DNA from: Anaerolineales bacterium
Lineage (GTDB): Bacteria; Chloroflexota; Anaerolineae; Anaerolineales; Villigracilaceae
Direction: 5' to 3'
Length of the DNA: 64,000 bases
NCBI GenBank assembly: GCA_014860745.1
Contig: JACZJC010000039.1
Location: forward strand, 96,873-160,872
Of this stretch, positions 8,981 through 16,529 are shown one piece after another (the stretch's first letter is position 1; every line of letters starts with the position of its first letter). The notes beneath the pieces were generated by a model. The model was not told the DNA's origin, did not search any database, and worked only from the letters and a program-made list of their open reading frames with translations. The position numbers and the translations under genes were made by a program.

Positions 8981-9145
8981 CTATTTCAAAAAGAACGAAA
9001 GCACCACAAGGATAACGATGAAAAAGCCCGCCAGTCCGCCAATGCGTTTCAAATCCCGTTTGATCATACTGTAATCGGGGTTGAACTCTACCTGCGTGGC
9101 AGGAATGTTCGAGACCGGTGTGGGGCGTTTGTTTTTCTTAGCCAT
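8981..9145 (-). CDS. Small single-pass membrane protein, 54 residues, unknown function
   Basis: The basic head (MAKKNKRPTPVSN) is followed by a linker and one C-terminal transmembrane helix (GGLAGFFIVILVVLSFFLK). It is placed as real by a good Shine-Dalgarno (AAGGAG, 6 bases before the ATG), its position 10 bases after the sortase gene on the same strand, and the terminator that follows. The overall plan (basic head, single C-terminal helix) recalls SecE, but no SecE motif is present, so this is not claimed. It is probably co-transcribed with the sortase. Confidence 0.7.
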   Translation of the reverse strand: MAKKNKRPTPVSNIPATQVEFNPDYSMIKRDLKRIGGLAGFFIVILVVLSFFLK

Positions 9146-9155
9146 TTTTTCTCCT

Positions 9156-10064
9156 TCAATTTTGTAATCGCGCAAAGACAACAATGCGCTGATCGTTGAC
9201 AAGATAGGGGTAACATGAGATGAGCGTTACCGTGGGTGAGCCCGTGGACGCCATCACTTCCACGGCGGTTGGCTCCACTAAAACGGTGCGGTCTACGACG
9301 TAGACGAATTGCCGCTGCTGGGTGTAGATGATGACCGGGTCACCGGGAACGAGCCTGTCGAGGTAGCGGAAGATTTCACCATAGACATCGTTATGCGCGG
9401 AAAGCACCACATTTCCATCGTGACCTGGATCCGGGGAACCAACATATTGGCCGACTCCCTTCTTGAGTTGTTCCCATCCATCGCCCTGGACGATAGGCGC
9501 ATCCACGCTGAGCGCAGGGATCTGAATGCGGACAGCCTGGTCTGGCGCAGCGGTTGGAACAGGAATGTTGGCCAGCGATTGAACCATCGGTAACAGATGA
9601 GATGGTATTTCCGCTTCATTGGGGCGTGTATTGCCTTGCGCATCAGGCGGGGTATGACCCGAGGGCAATACCACCGCCATCACAAGAGGCGTCGGGGTGA
9701 CGGTCTCCGGGTTGAGCGCAGAAACGACTTCGTTATTAAGAGTACGAAGCAGGCCAAGCCCATTGAGCAGGACAACGATCAGGCCGATCACGGCGAGCAC
9801 TTCCACGCCGAGCAGGACGCGGTCCATGATTCTACGGCGGGGGGGCACGGGCAAAGACTCAGGCGTGGATTCTGCTGCTTCCGCGGTCTCAATTACGGGC
9901 GCGGACTGAGGCGCGTTGAAGTCAAAATCCGGCGCGACAGAAACGACGCGTCCTGTGCGGCGGTAGTGGTCCAGCCGTTCCTTGCGCGCGCCGCGCCGCT
10001 TTTCCACCAGCAGGCGGCGAAGCTCTTCAACGGATAAATCTTCGGGCGCTTTTTTGCGGGCCAT
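9156..10064 (-). CDS. Membrane-anchored sortase (class D/E type)
   Basis: A 302-residue protein with a charged cytosolic head (residues 1-90), one transmembrane helix (about 95-118), a spacer, and a C-terminal sortase beta-barrel. Catalytic residues are visible: His224 in LSAHNDVYG, Cys284 in the TLISCYP motif (family form TLxTC) and Arg293 in NDQRIVVFA. Sortases cleave LPxTG-like sorting signals and join the protein to another amine, in Gram-positives the cell wall or a pilin. A possible substrate with a C-terminal LPKTG signal is at 46916-47491. Start chosen at MARKKAPED. A minus-strand TATAAT lies 9 bases upstream, back to back with the tRNA-Val promoter. Confidence 0.88.
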   Translation of the reverse strand: MARKKAPEDLSVEELRRLLVEKRRGARKERLDHYRRTGRVVSVAPDFDFNAPQSAPVIETAEAAESTPESLPVPPRRRIMDRVLLGVEVLAVIGLIVVLLNGLGLLRTLNNEVVSALNPETVTPTPLVMAVVLPSGHTPPDAQGNTRPNEAEIPSHLLPMVQSLANIPVPTAAPDQAVRIQIPALSVDAPIVQGDGWEQLKKGVGQYVGSPDPGHDGNVVLSAHNDVYGEIFRYLDRLVPGDPVIIYTQQRQFVYVVDRTVLVEPTAVEVMASTGSPTVTLISCYPYLVNDQRIVVFARLQN

Positions 10065-10086
10065 GGCGAAGCGATTATACAAGGGA

Positions 10087-10115
10087 TTGTCATTTTTTGG
10101 GACACTCGGTATAAT
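10087..10115 (+). promoter_or_regulatory. Sigma-70-type promoter of tRNA-Val
   Basis: TTGTCA (10087-10092), a 17-base spacer and TATAAT (10110-10115). The start would fall near 10122, five bases before the tRNA. No equally good promoter is visible between the tRNA and the T-box leader, so this one may also serve thrS. Confidence 0.8.
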
Positions 10116-10126
10116 GTCAGTCCTTC

Positions 10127-10200
10127 GGACGGGTAGCTCAGTTGGTTAGAGCACTGCGTTGACATCGCAGAGGTCGTAGGTTCGAGCCCTATTCCGTCCA
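10127..10200 (+). tRNA. tRNA-Val (anticodon GAC)
   Basis: A 74-base cloverleaf. The acceptor arm GGACGGG pairs with TCCGTCC (one G-T), the anticodon stem CTGCG/CGCAG encloses loop TTGACAT giving anticodon GAC, and the T arm is GTAGG-TTCGAGC-CCTAT. The discriminator base is A at 10200; CCA is not encoded. It decodes GUC (and GUU). Confidence 0.95.
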
Positions 10201-10204
10201 CTGG

Positions 10205-10482
10205 ATATAAAAACGCTTCGACCGGGACGAGTAATTGGTCCAGTTTTCTGACAGAGAATCATGGCGAAAAGTTGAGAGCCATGACCGGAAACTCCCAATG
10301 AAAACCACCCGCGAGCATTGAGCAGAACAGTGATCAGTAGATAGTGATCAGTCAGTAAGTGAAACGGGTTGCTCCGTTATAGGCCCAAGAGTGGTAGGCC
10401 GAAATTAATTTCGACTTACAATTCGGGTGGAACCGCGTGAATTGAATTCTCGCCCCGTTATTGGGTGAGAATTTTTTGTTTA
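10205..10482 (+). promoter_or_regulatory. T-box riboswitch leader of thrS (threonine specifier)
   Basis: The conserved T-box sequence GGGTGGAACCGCG lies at about 10425-10437. Stem I upstream contains the hairpin TCATGGC...GCCATGA and an AGAGA element. In its 3' side the sequence GAAAACCACCC offers the specifier ACC (10304-10306), a threonine codon, matching the gene controlled. An intrinsic terminator closes the leader (stem ATTCTCGCCC/GGGTGAGAAT, then TTTTTT, 10446-10478). Uncharged tRNA-Thr would pair with the specifier and the T-box bulge, stabilise the antiterminator and allow thrS transcription. Between stem I and the T-box, about 10326-10360, sits an AGTGATCAGT-rich tract like the simple-sequence tract at 35268. 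The leader starts within a few bases of the tRNA-Val end. Confidence 0.9.
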
Positions 10483-10491
10483 ACTCACCAT

Positions 10492-10530
10492 AGACCTCAC
10501 CCCTAGCCCCTTTCCTAAAAGGAGAGGGGA
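10492..10530. repeat. CCTCACCCCTAGCCCC...GGAGAGGGG intergenic repeat
   Basis: The stretch CACCCCTAGCCCCTTTCCT followed by AAAAGGAGAGGGG forms an imperfect hairpin between the T-box terminator and thrS. This sequence type is a frequently repeated intergenic element in several phyla. Its right arm lies about 20 bases before the thrS start; the gene's own Shine-Dalgarno is GAAAGGAAGC. Confidence 0.55.
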
Positions 10531-10550
10531 ATAAAAGAAAGGAAGCGAAA

Positions 10551-12356
10551 ATGTCACAACAAGAGAAATATCAAGATACATATTTGTATAAGATTCGTCA
10601 CTCGGCGGCGCATGTCATGGCGCAGGCTGTGATGGAGATGTTCCCAGATGGGAAACCCACGATCGGCCCCCCTGTTGAAAACGGATTTTATTACGACTTT
10701 GATCTGCCGCGCAATCTTACGCCCGAAGATCTTGAACTGATCGAAAAGCGCATGAGACAGATTGTGCAAGGCAAACACGAGTTCAAGAAAACGGTCCTCT
10801 CTGCGGAGGAGGCGAAGAAGATCTTTGCCGATCAGCCGTATAAACTGGAATTAATCGAAGGCCTCGAAAAAGGCGGCACGGATGAATACGGCAACCCGCT
10901 GGACGGGAAACCTGAGATCTCGATCTATCAGCAGGATACGTTCACAGACTTGTGCCGCGGTCCGCATGTGGCGAACACGAAAGAGATCAAACAGGATGCC
11001 TTCAAGTTGATGTCTGTGGCGGGCGCATATTGGCGCGGCGATGAGAACAACAAGCAGTTGCAGCGTCTCTATGGCACAGCCTGGGAGAGCAAGGATCAAC
11101 TCAAAGAATATCTGCATCAGCTCGAAGAAGCGAAGAAGCGCGATCATCGCAAGCTGGGCAAGGAGTTGGAGATCTTCATCTTCGACGAAGAGGTCGGTCC
11201 CGGCCTGCCATTATGGCTGCCGAACGGCGGAGTGATGATAGAGGAATTGGAAAAACTTGCCAAGGAAATGGAGGAAAAGGCAGGTTATTCCCGCGTGCGC
11301 ACGCCGATCCTCACAAAGGAGGACCTCTTCCTGCGTTCTGGTCATCTTCCATATTATGCCGAAAGCATGTATGCGCCGATGGAACTCGAAGGTGTGAAGT
11401 ACTACGTCAAGCCGATGAACTGCCCGATGCACCACAAAATCTTTGGCTCGAAGGGACGTTCTTATCGCGACCTGCCCGTCCGCCTTGCAGAATATGGGAC
11501 GTGCTATCGCTACGAGAAATCGGGCGAGTTGTTTGGTTTGATGCGCGTACGCTCGATGCAGATGAACGATGCCCATATCTATTGCAGTGAAGACCAATTC
11601 GAGCAGGAGTTCATGGGCGTAGTAGCGTTGTATCGCAAGTACTTTGAGCTGTTCGGAATCGAGAAGTATGTGATGCGGCTGTCTTTGCACAGCAAGGCCG
11701 GGCTTGGCAAGAAATACGTGGACAATGAACGCCTGTGGCTCAAAACGGAAGAGATGGTTCGCCATGCAATGATCAATGGCGATGTCCCATTCGTGGAAGT
11801 TGCCGACGAAGCTGCATTCTACGGTCCAAAGATCGATGTGCAAGTTTGGTCAGCCATCGGGCGCGAATTTTCGCTGATGACAAACCAGGTGGACTTTGCC
11901 GTGCCGGAGCGCTTCGACCTGAAATTTACGAACAAGGAAGGCGTGGATGAGGTTCCACTTTGTATTCACCGCGCGCCGCTTTCCACGCACGAGCGCATGA
12001 TTGGCTTCCTGCTTGAGCATTACGCAGGCAACTTCCCCGTTTGGCTTTCGCCTGAACAGGTGCGCGTCATCTCGATCACGGATGCGCAGAACGAATATGC
12101 CGAAAAGATCGCGAATCAATTACGCGAGAACGGTATCCGCGCGCACTCAGATCTGAGCGCCTCGCGCATGAATGCGAAGATCCGTCAGGCACAGTTGATG
12201 AAAGTGCCGTACATGATCGTTCTCGGTGACAACGAAATGCAGGCAGAGCAAGTATCACTGCGTGTGAGAGATGGCAGCCAGCAGAATAATATTTCGCTGG
12301 GTGAGTTCATTGCTCGCGCGAAGGATAGAATTGAAAGACGGGCAAGTGAGTTGTAA
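10551..12356 (+). CDS. thrS: Threonyl-tRNA synthetase lacking the TGS domain
   Basis: A 601-residue class II aminoacyl-tRNA synthetase that charges tRNA-Thr. It starts directly with the second additional (editing) domain: HSAAH at residues 17-21 and the CRGPHV motif supply the His/Cys residues that remove mischarged serine. The catalytic core follows (motif 2 region RYEKSGELFGLMRVR, motif 3 near HRAPLSTHERMIGFL), then the anticodon-binding domain from about residue 500. The N-terminal ubiquitin-like TGS domain of the usual 640-residue enzyme is absent, a known variation. Expression is controlled by the T-box leader. GGAAG is the Shine-Dalgarno. Confidence 0.97.
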   Translation: MSQQEKYQDTYLYKIRHSAAHVMAQAVMEMFPDGKPTIGPPVENGFYYDFDLPRNLTPEDLELIEKRMRQIVQGKHEFKKTVLSAEEAKKIFADQPYKLELIEGLEKGGTDEYGNPLDGKPEISIYQQDTFTDLCRGPHVANTKEIKQDAFKLMSVAGAYWRGDENNKQLQRLYGTAWESKDQLKEYLHQLEEAKKRDHRKLGKELEIFIFDEEVGPGLPLWLPNGGVMIEELEKLAKEMEEKAGYSRVRTPILTKEDLFLRSGHLPYYAESMYAPMELEGVKYYVKPMNCPMHHKIFGSKGRSYRDLPVRLAEYGTCYRYEKSGELFGLMRVRSMQMNDAHIYCSEDQFEQEFMGVVALYRKYFELFGIEKYVMRLSLHSKAGLGKKYVDNERLWLKTEEMVRHAMINGDVPFVEVADEAAFYGPKIDVQVWSAIGREFSLMTNQVDFAVPERFDLKFTNKEGVDEVPLCIHRAPLSTHERMIGFLLEHYAGNFPVWLSPEQVRVISITDAQNEYAEKIANQLRENGIRAHSDLSASRMNAKIRQAQLMKVPYMIVLGDNEMQAEQVSLRVRDGSQQNNISLGEFIARAKDRIERRASEL

Positions 12357-12382
12357 TATTGACGATAGACCGTAGACGATAT

Positions 12383-12416
12383 AAAAAACTGGAGAACTTT
12401 GGTTCTCCAGTTTTTT
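12383..12416. terminator. Bidirectional terminator after thrS
   Basis: A 15-bp perfect stem (12383-12397 with 12402-12416), a 4-base loop, and runs of A and T on the two sides. It serves thrS and the convergent membrane-protein gene ending at 12419. Confidence 0.9.
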
Positions 12417-12418
12417 GT

Positions 12419-13189
12419 TCACTCATGTAACTGACGCAGAATAAAAAGCGATGTCCCTTGAATGACAAGCGCCGTCAGGCTTGCAATTCCAAAGGAAACC
12501 GCAAGAGAAGTATTTTCGATCAGCAAGCCAAGCACAAGATAAAAACCTGCAAATCCAAACAACCCGAAGACCAGTCCACGCAGAACATGAATGGCGCCAT
12601 CCGGTCCCTGCTGACGTTGGGCAAAGACGGCGAGGATACCTGCGAAGAGCGGAAAGGTGGTCAGCAGCCCCGTCAGTTTTGGTCCGATGACGGGCGCAAT
12701 GCCTGTAACGAACAAAATGAAACTTGTGCCCACCAAAATCCGCGCGGGGATATCCCACTGGTTGAGCGTGGATGCAGCCACCTGTTTCGACTCCTGTTTG
12801 GGCATCAGCCAGACACCGAGCGAAATCGTTAATAAAACCAAAACAAAAAGTGGAAGCAGGGATAGAACCAAACCTTTCAGCATCATCGTGATCAATGCAA
12901 AAGTGGATAAACTCCCCAACGTCGACAAACGCCAGTCATATTTTTGAGCCAGCCACGCATGGACGAGACAAAACGCGATCAATGAAAACCCGCCGCTTAA
13001 CGTGCCGCGGATGGCATTTGCCGCAAAGGGAATATCATGGCTGATGGCAAGGAAAAAGATGACCGGGCCCGATGTTAACGGCAGGCCAACGATCCATCCG
13101 CTGACAGCAGGTCCCCAACGCCGCCCCGCCAAACTGGCCGTGCCAATGATGATGGGAGCTAAAATTAATTTGAGGGTAAGAATATTCAT
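12419..13189 (-). CDS. Polytopic membrane protein, 256 residues, unknown function
   Basis: About eight hydrophobic helices cover most of the protein. The N-terminal part has a conserved look (AGRRWGPAVSGWIVGLPLTSGPVIFF), and a related helix pair recurs in the second half (GPKLTGLLTTFPLFAGILA), which suggests an internal repeat. I recognise no named family. It follows the CPBP-like gene by 15 bases and is last in a five-gene minus-strand run that begins with DPPR synthase (15637), so it may be co-expressed with isoprenoid and envelope genes. Shine-Dalgarno is weak. Confidence 0.75.
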   Translation of the reverse strand: MNILTLKLILAPIIIGTASLAGRRWGPAVSGWIVGLPLTSGPVIFFLAISHDIPFAANAIRGTLSGGFSLIAFCLVHAWLAQKYDWRLSTLGSLSTFALITMMLKGLVLSLLPLFVLVLLTISLGVWLMPKQESKQVAASTLNQWDIPARILVGTSFILFVTGIAPVIGPKLTGLLTTFPLFAGILAVFAQRQQGPDGAIHVLRGLVFGLFGFAGFYLVLGLLIENTSLAVSFGIASLTALVIQGTSLFILRQLHE

Positions 13190-13204
13190 GGCACAAAACA
13201 GAGT

Positions 13205-13819
13205 TTATTTTGTCATCGTGTAAATGGTCAGCAGAATGGAAAAATCCGCGGCCATATGACCAAAGACGGCGGCGAGCAGCCCGCGATTGGAGCGAACCAT
13301 TTGCCGCCAAAGCCAGCCCGCAGAAGTAATGATGATAACAGCAAACAATATGGACAATGGATGTACTTTGCCCCACAAAACCAGCGCATGATAACCGCTG
13401 TAAACAGGGTCAATGATATGGACATTTTTCACATCGCTCCCAAGAACTCCCCGCCAATAATATTCTTCGAGCCATGGGTTGACCAACGAAAAATAAGCAA
13501 TGAACGACGGCCACGAGGAGGAAGTCAACCCGATGGATTCAAGCTGCGCGGGCAGGTCGTCCGCAATGCCAAACATATTCCAAAGAAAGTACAGCCCGAT
13601 TCCACTGGTGCTGCAAAAAAGTACGCTATATAAAATCCGTTTGGAGGATTTACTTTTGAAAAGAATATTAATAGGGATGGCCGGGCGTACAACCGCGAGC
13701 GCAAGCAGAATTGCCGCGTGAAAACCGAGCAATGCAGCCCATGCGCTTCTGAATAAAAATAATCCCGCCCACACGGCGAGATAAAGAAGGATGGGAGTGA
13801 ACCATTTTTTATTGTTCAT
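13205..13819 (-). CDS. CPBP-family intramembrane protease-like protein
   Basis: A 204-residue polytopic protein of the CPBP (CAAX protease / bacteriocin-processing) family. Its three signature motifs are NPWLEEYYWRGVL (EExxxR), GYHALVL (conserved His) and GHMAADF (HxxxD). Members are membrane-embedded metal-independent or metal-dependent peptidases, some needed for bacteriocin immunity or prenylated-peptide processing. Here the neighbours are prenyl-lipid genes, which is suggestive only. I start it at ATG 13819; a GTG at 13843, four bases after the mevalonate kinase stop, is also possible and lies in a half copy of the GGTGACAGTCAC palindrome seen at 43031. Confidence 0.78.
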   Translation of the reverse strand: MNNKKWFTPILLYLAVWAGLFLFRSAWAALLGFHAAILLALAVVRPAIPINILFKSKSSKRILYSVLFCSTSGIGLYFLWNMFGIADDLPAQLESIGLTSSSWPSFIAYFSLVNPWLEEYYWRGVLGSDVKNVHIIDPVYSGYHALVLWGKVHPLSILFAVIIITSAGWLWRQMVRSNRGLLAAVFGHMAADFSILLTIYTMTK

Positions 13820-13847
13820 GGAAGGGATCCATGTGACTGTCACCTCA

Positions 13848-14771
13848 TTAACTTATTTCCGTGATGATCGTCCGTTTTGCGCCTGCGGAAATTAATGCAC
13901 TCGCCACAGACTCCGCCCGGGCTTGCTCCACCAACGCGATCATGTTGCCGCCCCGTCCACCGCCGCTGAGTTTTGCGCCGAACGCGCCAGCCTCGCGCGC
14001 AGTGATGACAAGTTTATCCAACTCCGGCGATGAGACGGTCAGCTTTTGCAATAAAGCATGATTGCGATCCATCAATTCGCCGAGCAGTTCGGGCTGTCCG
14101 TTTTCGATGGAACGGCGCGCAATCAGTGAAATTTGCGCAATCTCGTTGAAGATATTTTCAAAATAATGGGTATCCTTCAGCCACAAACGGCGGACATCGC
14201 CAACAGATTCCTTTGTCAACGCGGGAATGCCGGTGTCGCCAATGACGATAGTGAATGGCTTACCTGTTTTGAAAGTCTCAATTGGCTGGCCTTTTATGAA
14301 GTACACAGGCACGTTGTAGGTGATGACAGTGTTGTCTATTCCCGAAGGCGTGCCATGATGCAGTTTTTCGATCTCGTAGGCAATAATATTAATTTCATCG
14401 TCTGAGAGGGAATGAAAGAAGAAAGATGAAAGAGAGCGGATCAAAGCCACCGAAACCGCCGCGCCAGAACCCAGACCCGATGCAACGGGAATGGTGGATG
14501 AAATATTAATTTCGAGACCAGGTGTTTGGGAAAAGCCAAAGAGTTGAATCAGCTTGAGAATAACCGAAGCAATTGGATGGTCGGAGGGAAGCGAGGTCAG
14601 TTCGGCGTGCAAGTCGATGATGGGAGCGTTAATCCAAACCCCCGGGCGGGATGAATCCAACACTTCCACATCCGCATGGACTTGCGTGACGGGAACGGCC
14701 AGCGCGGGGCGGCCGTAGACCACCGCATGTTCGCCGAAAAGAATGATTTTGCCGGGCGCGGATGCTTTCAC
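13848..14771 (-). CDS. mvk: Mevalonate kinase (GHMP kinase family)
   Basis: A 307-residue GHMP kinase. KASAPGKIILFGEHAVVYG at the N-terminus, the ATP loop IPVASGLGSGAAVSVAL, the HGTPSGIDNTV segment and the C-terminal KLSGGGRGGNMIAL are all diagnostic of mevalonate kinase, which phosphorylates mevalonate to 5-phosphomevalonate. The gene marks a mevalonate route to isoprenoids rather than the MEP route usual in bacteria. The start is chosen as GTG 14771, which overlaps the TGA of DPPR synthase as GTGA; an upstream ATG at 14807 would add 12 unconserved residues. No other mevalonate gene is in the window. Confidence 0.92.
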   Translation of the reverse strand: MKASAPGKIILFGEHAVVYGRPALAVPVTQVHADVEVLDSSRPGVWINAPIIDLHAELTSLPSDHPIASVILKLIQLFGFSQTPGLEINISSTIPVASGLGSGAAVSVALIRSLSSFFFHSLSDDEINIIAYEIEKLHHGTPSGIDNTVITYNVPVYFIKGQPIETFKTGKPFTIVIGDTGIPALTKESVGDVRRLWLKDTHYFENIFNEIAQISLIARRSIENGQPELLGELMDRNHALLQKLTVSSPELDKLVITAREAGAFGAKLSGGGRGGNMIALVEQARAESVASALISAGAKRTIITEIS

Positions 14772-15637
14772 GAGAAGTAGAAGATCATCAGTACGGTTGT
14801 TCCCCAAAGGATCATTGCAATTTGAAACGGCCGGTCTGACAGCAGTATTTCCTCAGGCGCGCCGCCCGCGTGTTCCACCTGGATCAAATACATGTAACGG
14901 AAGATGGTGTAAACCACGAACGGAATGGTGAGCATCATGCTGTGGTTTTCGGGCACGTTCGGCGCGGAAAATGTGTACAGCGAATACGCCACAATAGTTG
15001 TGGCCGAAACGATCATGATGTATTGGTCGAGCAATGGCAGGGTGTACCCGTCCAGCACCTTGCGGTGCGAGCCTGCGCCATGCGCCAGCAGTGCGATCTC
15101 GGCGCGGCGTTTGCCAAAACCGAGGAAGAGCGAGAGCAGGGTCATGACAACATAAAGCCAGGGTGAGAATCTTTCCACCGCAATCAAGGTAACGCCCGCG
15201 TGAACACGCAGCACAAAACCCGCCGCAATGACAAGCACATCCACAATGGGAATATGTTTCAGCCATTTTGAATATGCCACATTGAGCAGGAAGTAGAAGA
15301 CCACCACCGCCTCAAAGCCGGGAGCCAGAAAATAAGAAATCCCGACTGTAATTGCAACCAGAGCAATCCCCGCGATCCACGCTGCGCGGATGGGAAGTTT
15401 GCCCGACGCGATTGGGCGGTTCTTCTTTTCCGGATGCTGGCGGTCTGCCTCCACATCGGCAATGTCATTGAAGATGTACACGCTGGAGGAAATCAGGCAG
15501 AACAAGGCAAAGCCTGCCAGCGTCCGCAAAAACGCATCCACATTGAAGAGTTGTTTGTCAAAGACAAGCGCGGCGAAAATGAAAACATTTTTCGTCCATT
15601 GGCGCGGTCGCATAGTTTTTATCAGGGCGGTTAACAT
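14768..15637 (-). CDS. Decaprenyl-phosphate phosphoribosyltransferase (UbiA family)
   Basis: A 289-residue UbiA-superfamily prenyltransferase with about eight helices. The two Asp-rich motifs read NDIADVEADRQHPEKKNRPIASG and, in the second half, DGYTLPLLDQ. The RPIASG and HPEKK context is that of DPPR synthases, which attach 5-phosphoribosyl diphosphate to decaprenyl phosphate, first step toward decaprenyl-phospho-arabinose or related sugar donors for envelope glycans. Protohaem or quinone prenyltransferases are less likely. The ATG has no Shine-Dalgarno; a minus-strand TAAAAT (15644-15649) lies six bases upstream. It diverges from tlyA by only 29 bases and is coupled to mevalonate kinase. 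Confidence 0.85.
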   Translation of the reverse strand: MLTALIKTMRPRQWTKNVFIFAALVFDKQLFNVDAFLRTLAGFALFCLISSSVYIFNDIADVEADRQHPEKKNRPIASGKLPIRAAWIAGIALVAITVGISYFLAPGFEAVVVFYFLLNVAYSKWLKHIPIVDVLVIAAGFVLRVHAGVTLIAVERFSPWLYVVMTLLSLFLGFGKRRAEIALLAHGAGSHRKVLDGYTLPLLDQYIMIVSATTIVAYSLYTFSAPNVPENHSMMLTIPFVVYTIFRYMYLIQVEHAGGAPEEILLSDRPFQIAMILWGTTVLMIFYFS

Positions 15638-15660
15638 GCGTTTATTTTACCTGATACAAT
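15631..15660. promoter_or_regulatory. Divergent leaderless promoter pair (DPPR synthase / tlyA)
   Basis: Only 29 bases separate the two start codons. For tlyA: TTAACA (15631-15636), 18 bases, TACAAT (15655-15660), then six bases to ATG 15667. For the minus strand: TAAAAT (15649-15644), then six bases to ATG 15637. Both mRNAs would begin at or beside their start codons and the polymerase sites overlap, so the genes may compete for transcription. Confidence 0.6.
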
Positions 15661-15666
15661 ATTTTC

Positions 15667-16449
15667 ATGCCTAAAATTCGTTTGGATGTTTTGCTCGTGG
15701 AGCGCGGGCTAGCCGACTCGCGGGCGAAAGCGCAGGCGTTAATCATGGCGGGACAGGTGCGAATCAACGATCAGGTCGCGCTCAAGCCTGCCACTTCGGT
15801 TCAAGCAGATGCCACGCTGACGGTTGACTCCGGCCCACGCTTCGTCTCTCGCGGCGGAGAAAAACTGGAGGGCGCGCTGGAGGCTTTCGCCATTGACGTG
15901 ACTGGCTTCACATGCGCGGACGTCGGATCGTCCACAGGCGGATTTACCGATTGTCTGCTGCAACGCGGCGCGGTAAAAGTCTACGCCATTGACGTGGGCA
16001 AGGGCATTCTGCATTGGAAACTGCGGAATGACAAACGTGTTGTAGTGATGGAAGAAATGAATGCGCGCTTTGTCGAGTCATTGCCTGAGAAAGTTGATTT
16101 TGTCACGGTGGATGCTTCATTTATTTCTTTAAAAGTTTTGCTCCCAACCATAAAAAAATGGGTTTCAGAACAGACCCAGTTGATCTGTTTGATCAAACCT
16201 CAATTTGAAGCGGGTAAAAAGGATGTCTCTCGCGGGGATGGTGTCATTCGCAACCCTGAAATCCACCGGCAGGTTTTGCTGGATGTGTTGAGCTATGCGA
16301 AAAGCGAAGGCTTCGGTTTGCGCGGATTGGTCAGATCGTCATTGCTGGGGCCGAAGGGAAATGCTGAGTTTTTCGTTTGGCTTGATTTTGACACCCCTGG
16401 GCTCACCGCCGAAGAATTGGTTATGGGTGTAATAAAGACAGAGACTTGA
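15667..16449 (+). CDS. tlyA: TlyA-family rRNA (ribose-2'-O)-methyltransferase
   Basis: A 260-residue protein with an N-terminal S4 RNA-binding domain (residues 1-62, IRLDVLLVERGLADSRAKAQ) and an FtsJ-like SAM methyltransferase domain (motif CADVGSSTGGFTDCLLQRGA; KPQFEAGKKDV). The family 2'-O-methylates cytidines in 16S and 23S rRNA, affecting capreomycin sensitivity in mycobacteria; the same family was once called hemolysin A. Length is standard. It appears to be translated from a leaderless mRNA. The next gene starts 80 bases later with its own -10 box. Confidence 0.92.
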   Translation: MPKIRLDVLLVERGLADSRAKAQALIMAGQVRINDQVALKPATSVQADATLTVDSGPRFVSRGGEKLEGALEAFAIDVTGFTCADVGSSTGGFTDCLLQRGAVKVYAIDVGKGILHWKLRNDKRVVVMEEMNARFVESLPEKVDFVTVDASFISLKVLLPTIKKWVSEQTQLICLIKPQFEAGKKDVSRGDGVIRNPEIHRQVLLDVLSYAKSEGFGLRGLVRSSLLGPKGNAEFFVWLDFDTPGLTAEELVMGVIKTET

Positions 16450-16517
16450 CACAACCTTAATACGCATCCCTTGCATTTTTCAATGAAATTAATCTGCGAC
16501 CAGCGGGCTTATGAATG

Positions 16518-16523
16518 TATAAT
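16518..16523 (+). promoter_or_regulatory. -10 element of the FHA-GAF-cyclase gene
   Basis: A perfect TATAAT ends six bases before ATG 16530, with no Shine-Dalgarno between. No convincing -35 box is seen 16-18 bases upstream. It fits a leaderless mRNA. Confidence 0.5.
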
Positions 16524-16529
16524 AAGTTC

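Noticed and set aside
9893..10201. Minus-strand frame of 102 codons running through tRNA-Val
   Set aside because: The start MDGIGLEPTTSA is a typical false translation of a tRNA gene; the rest is a shadow of the sortase gene.
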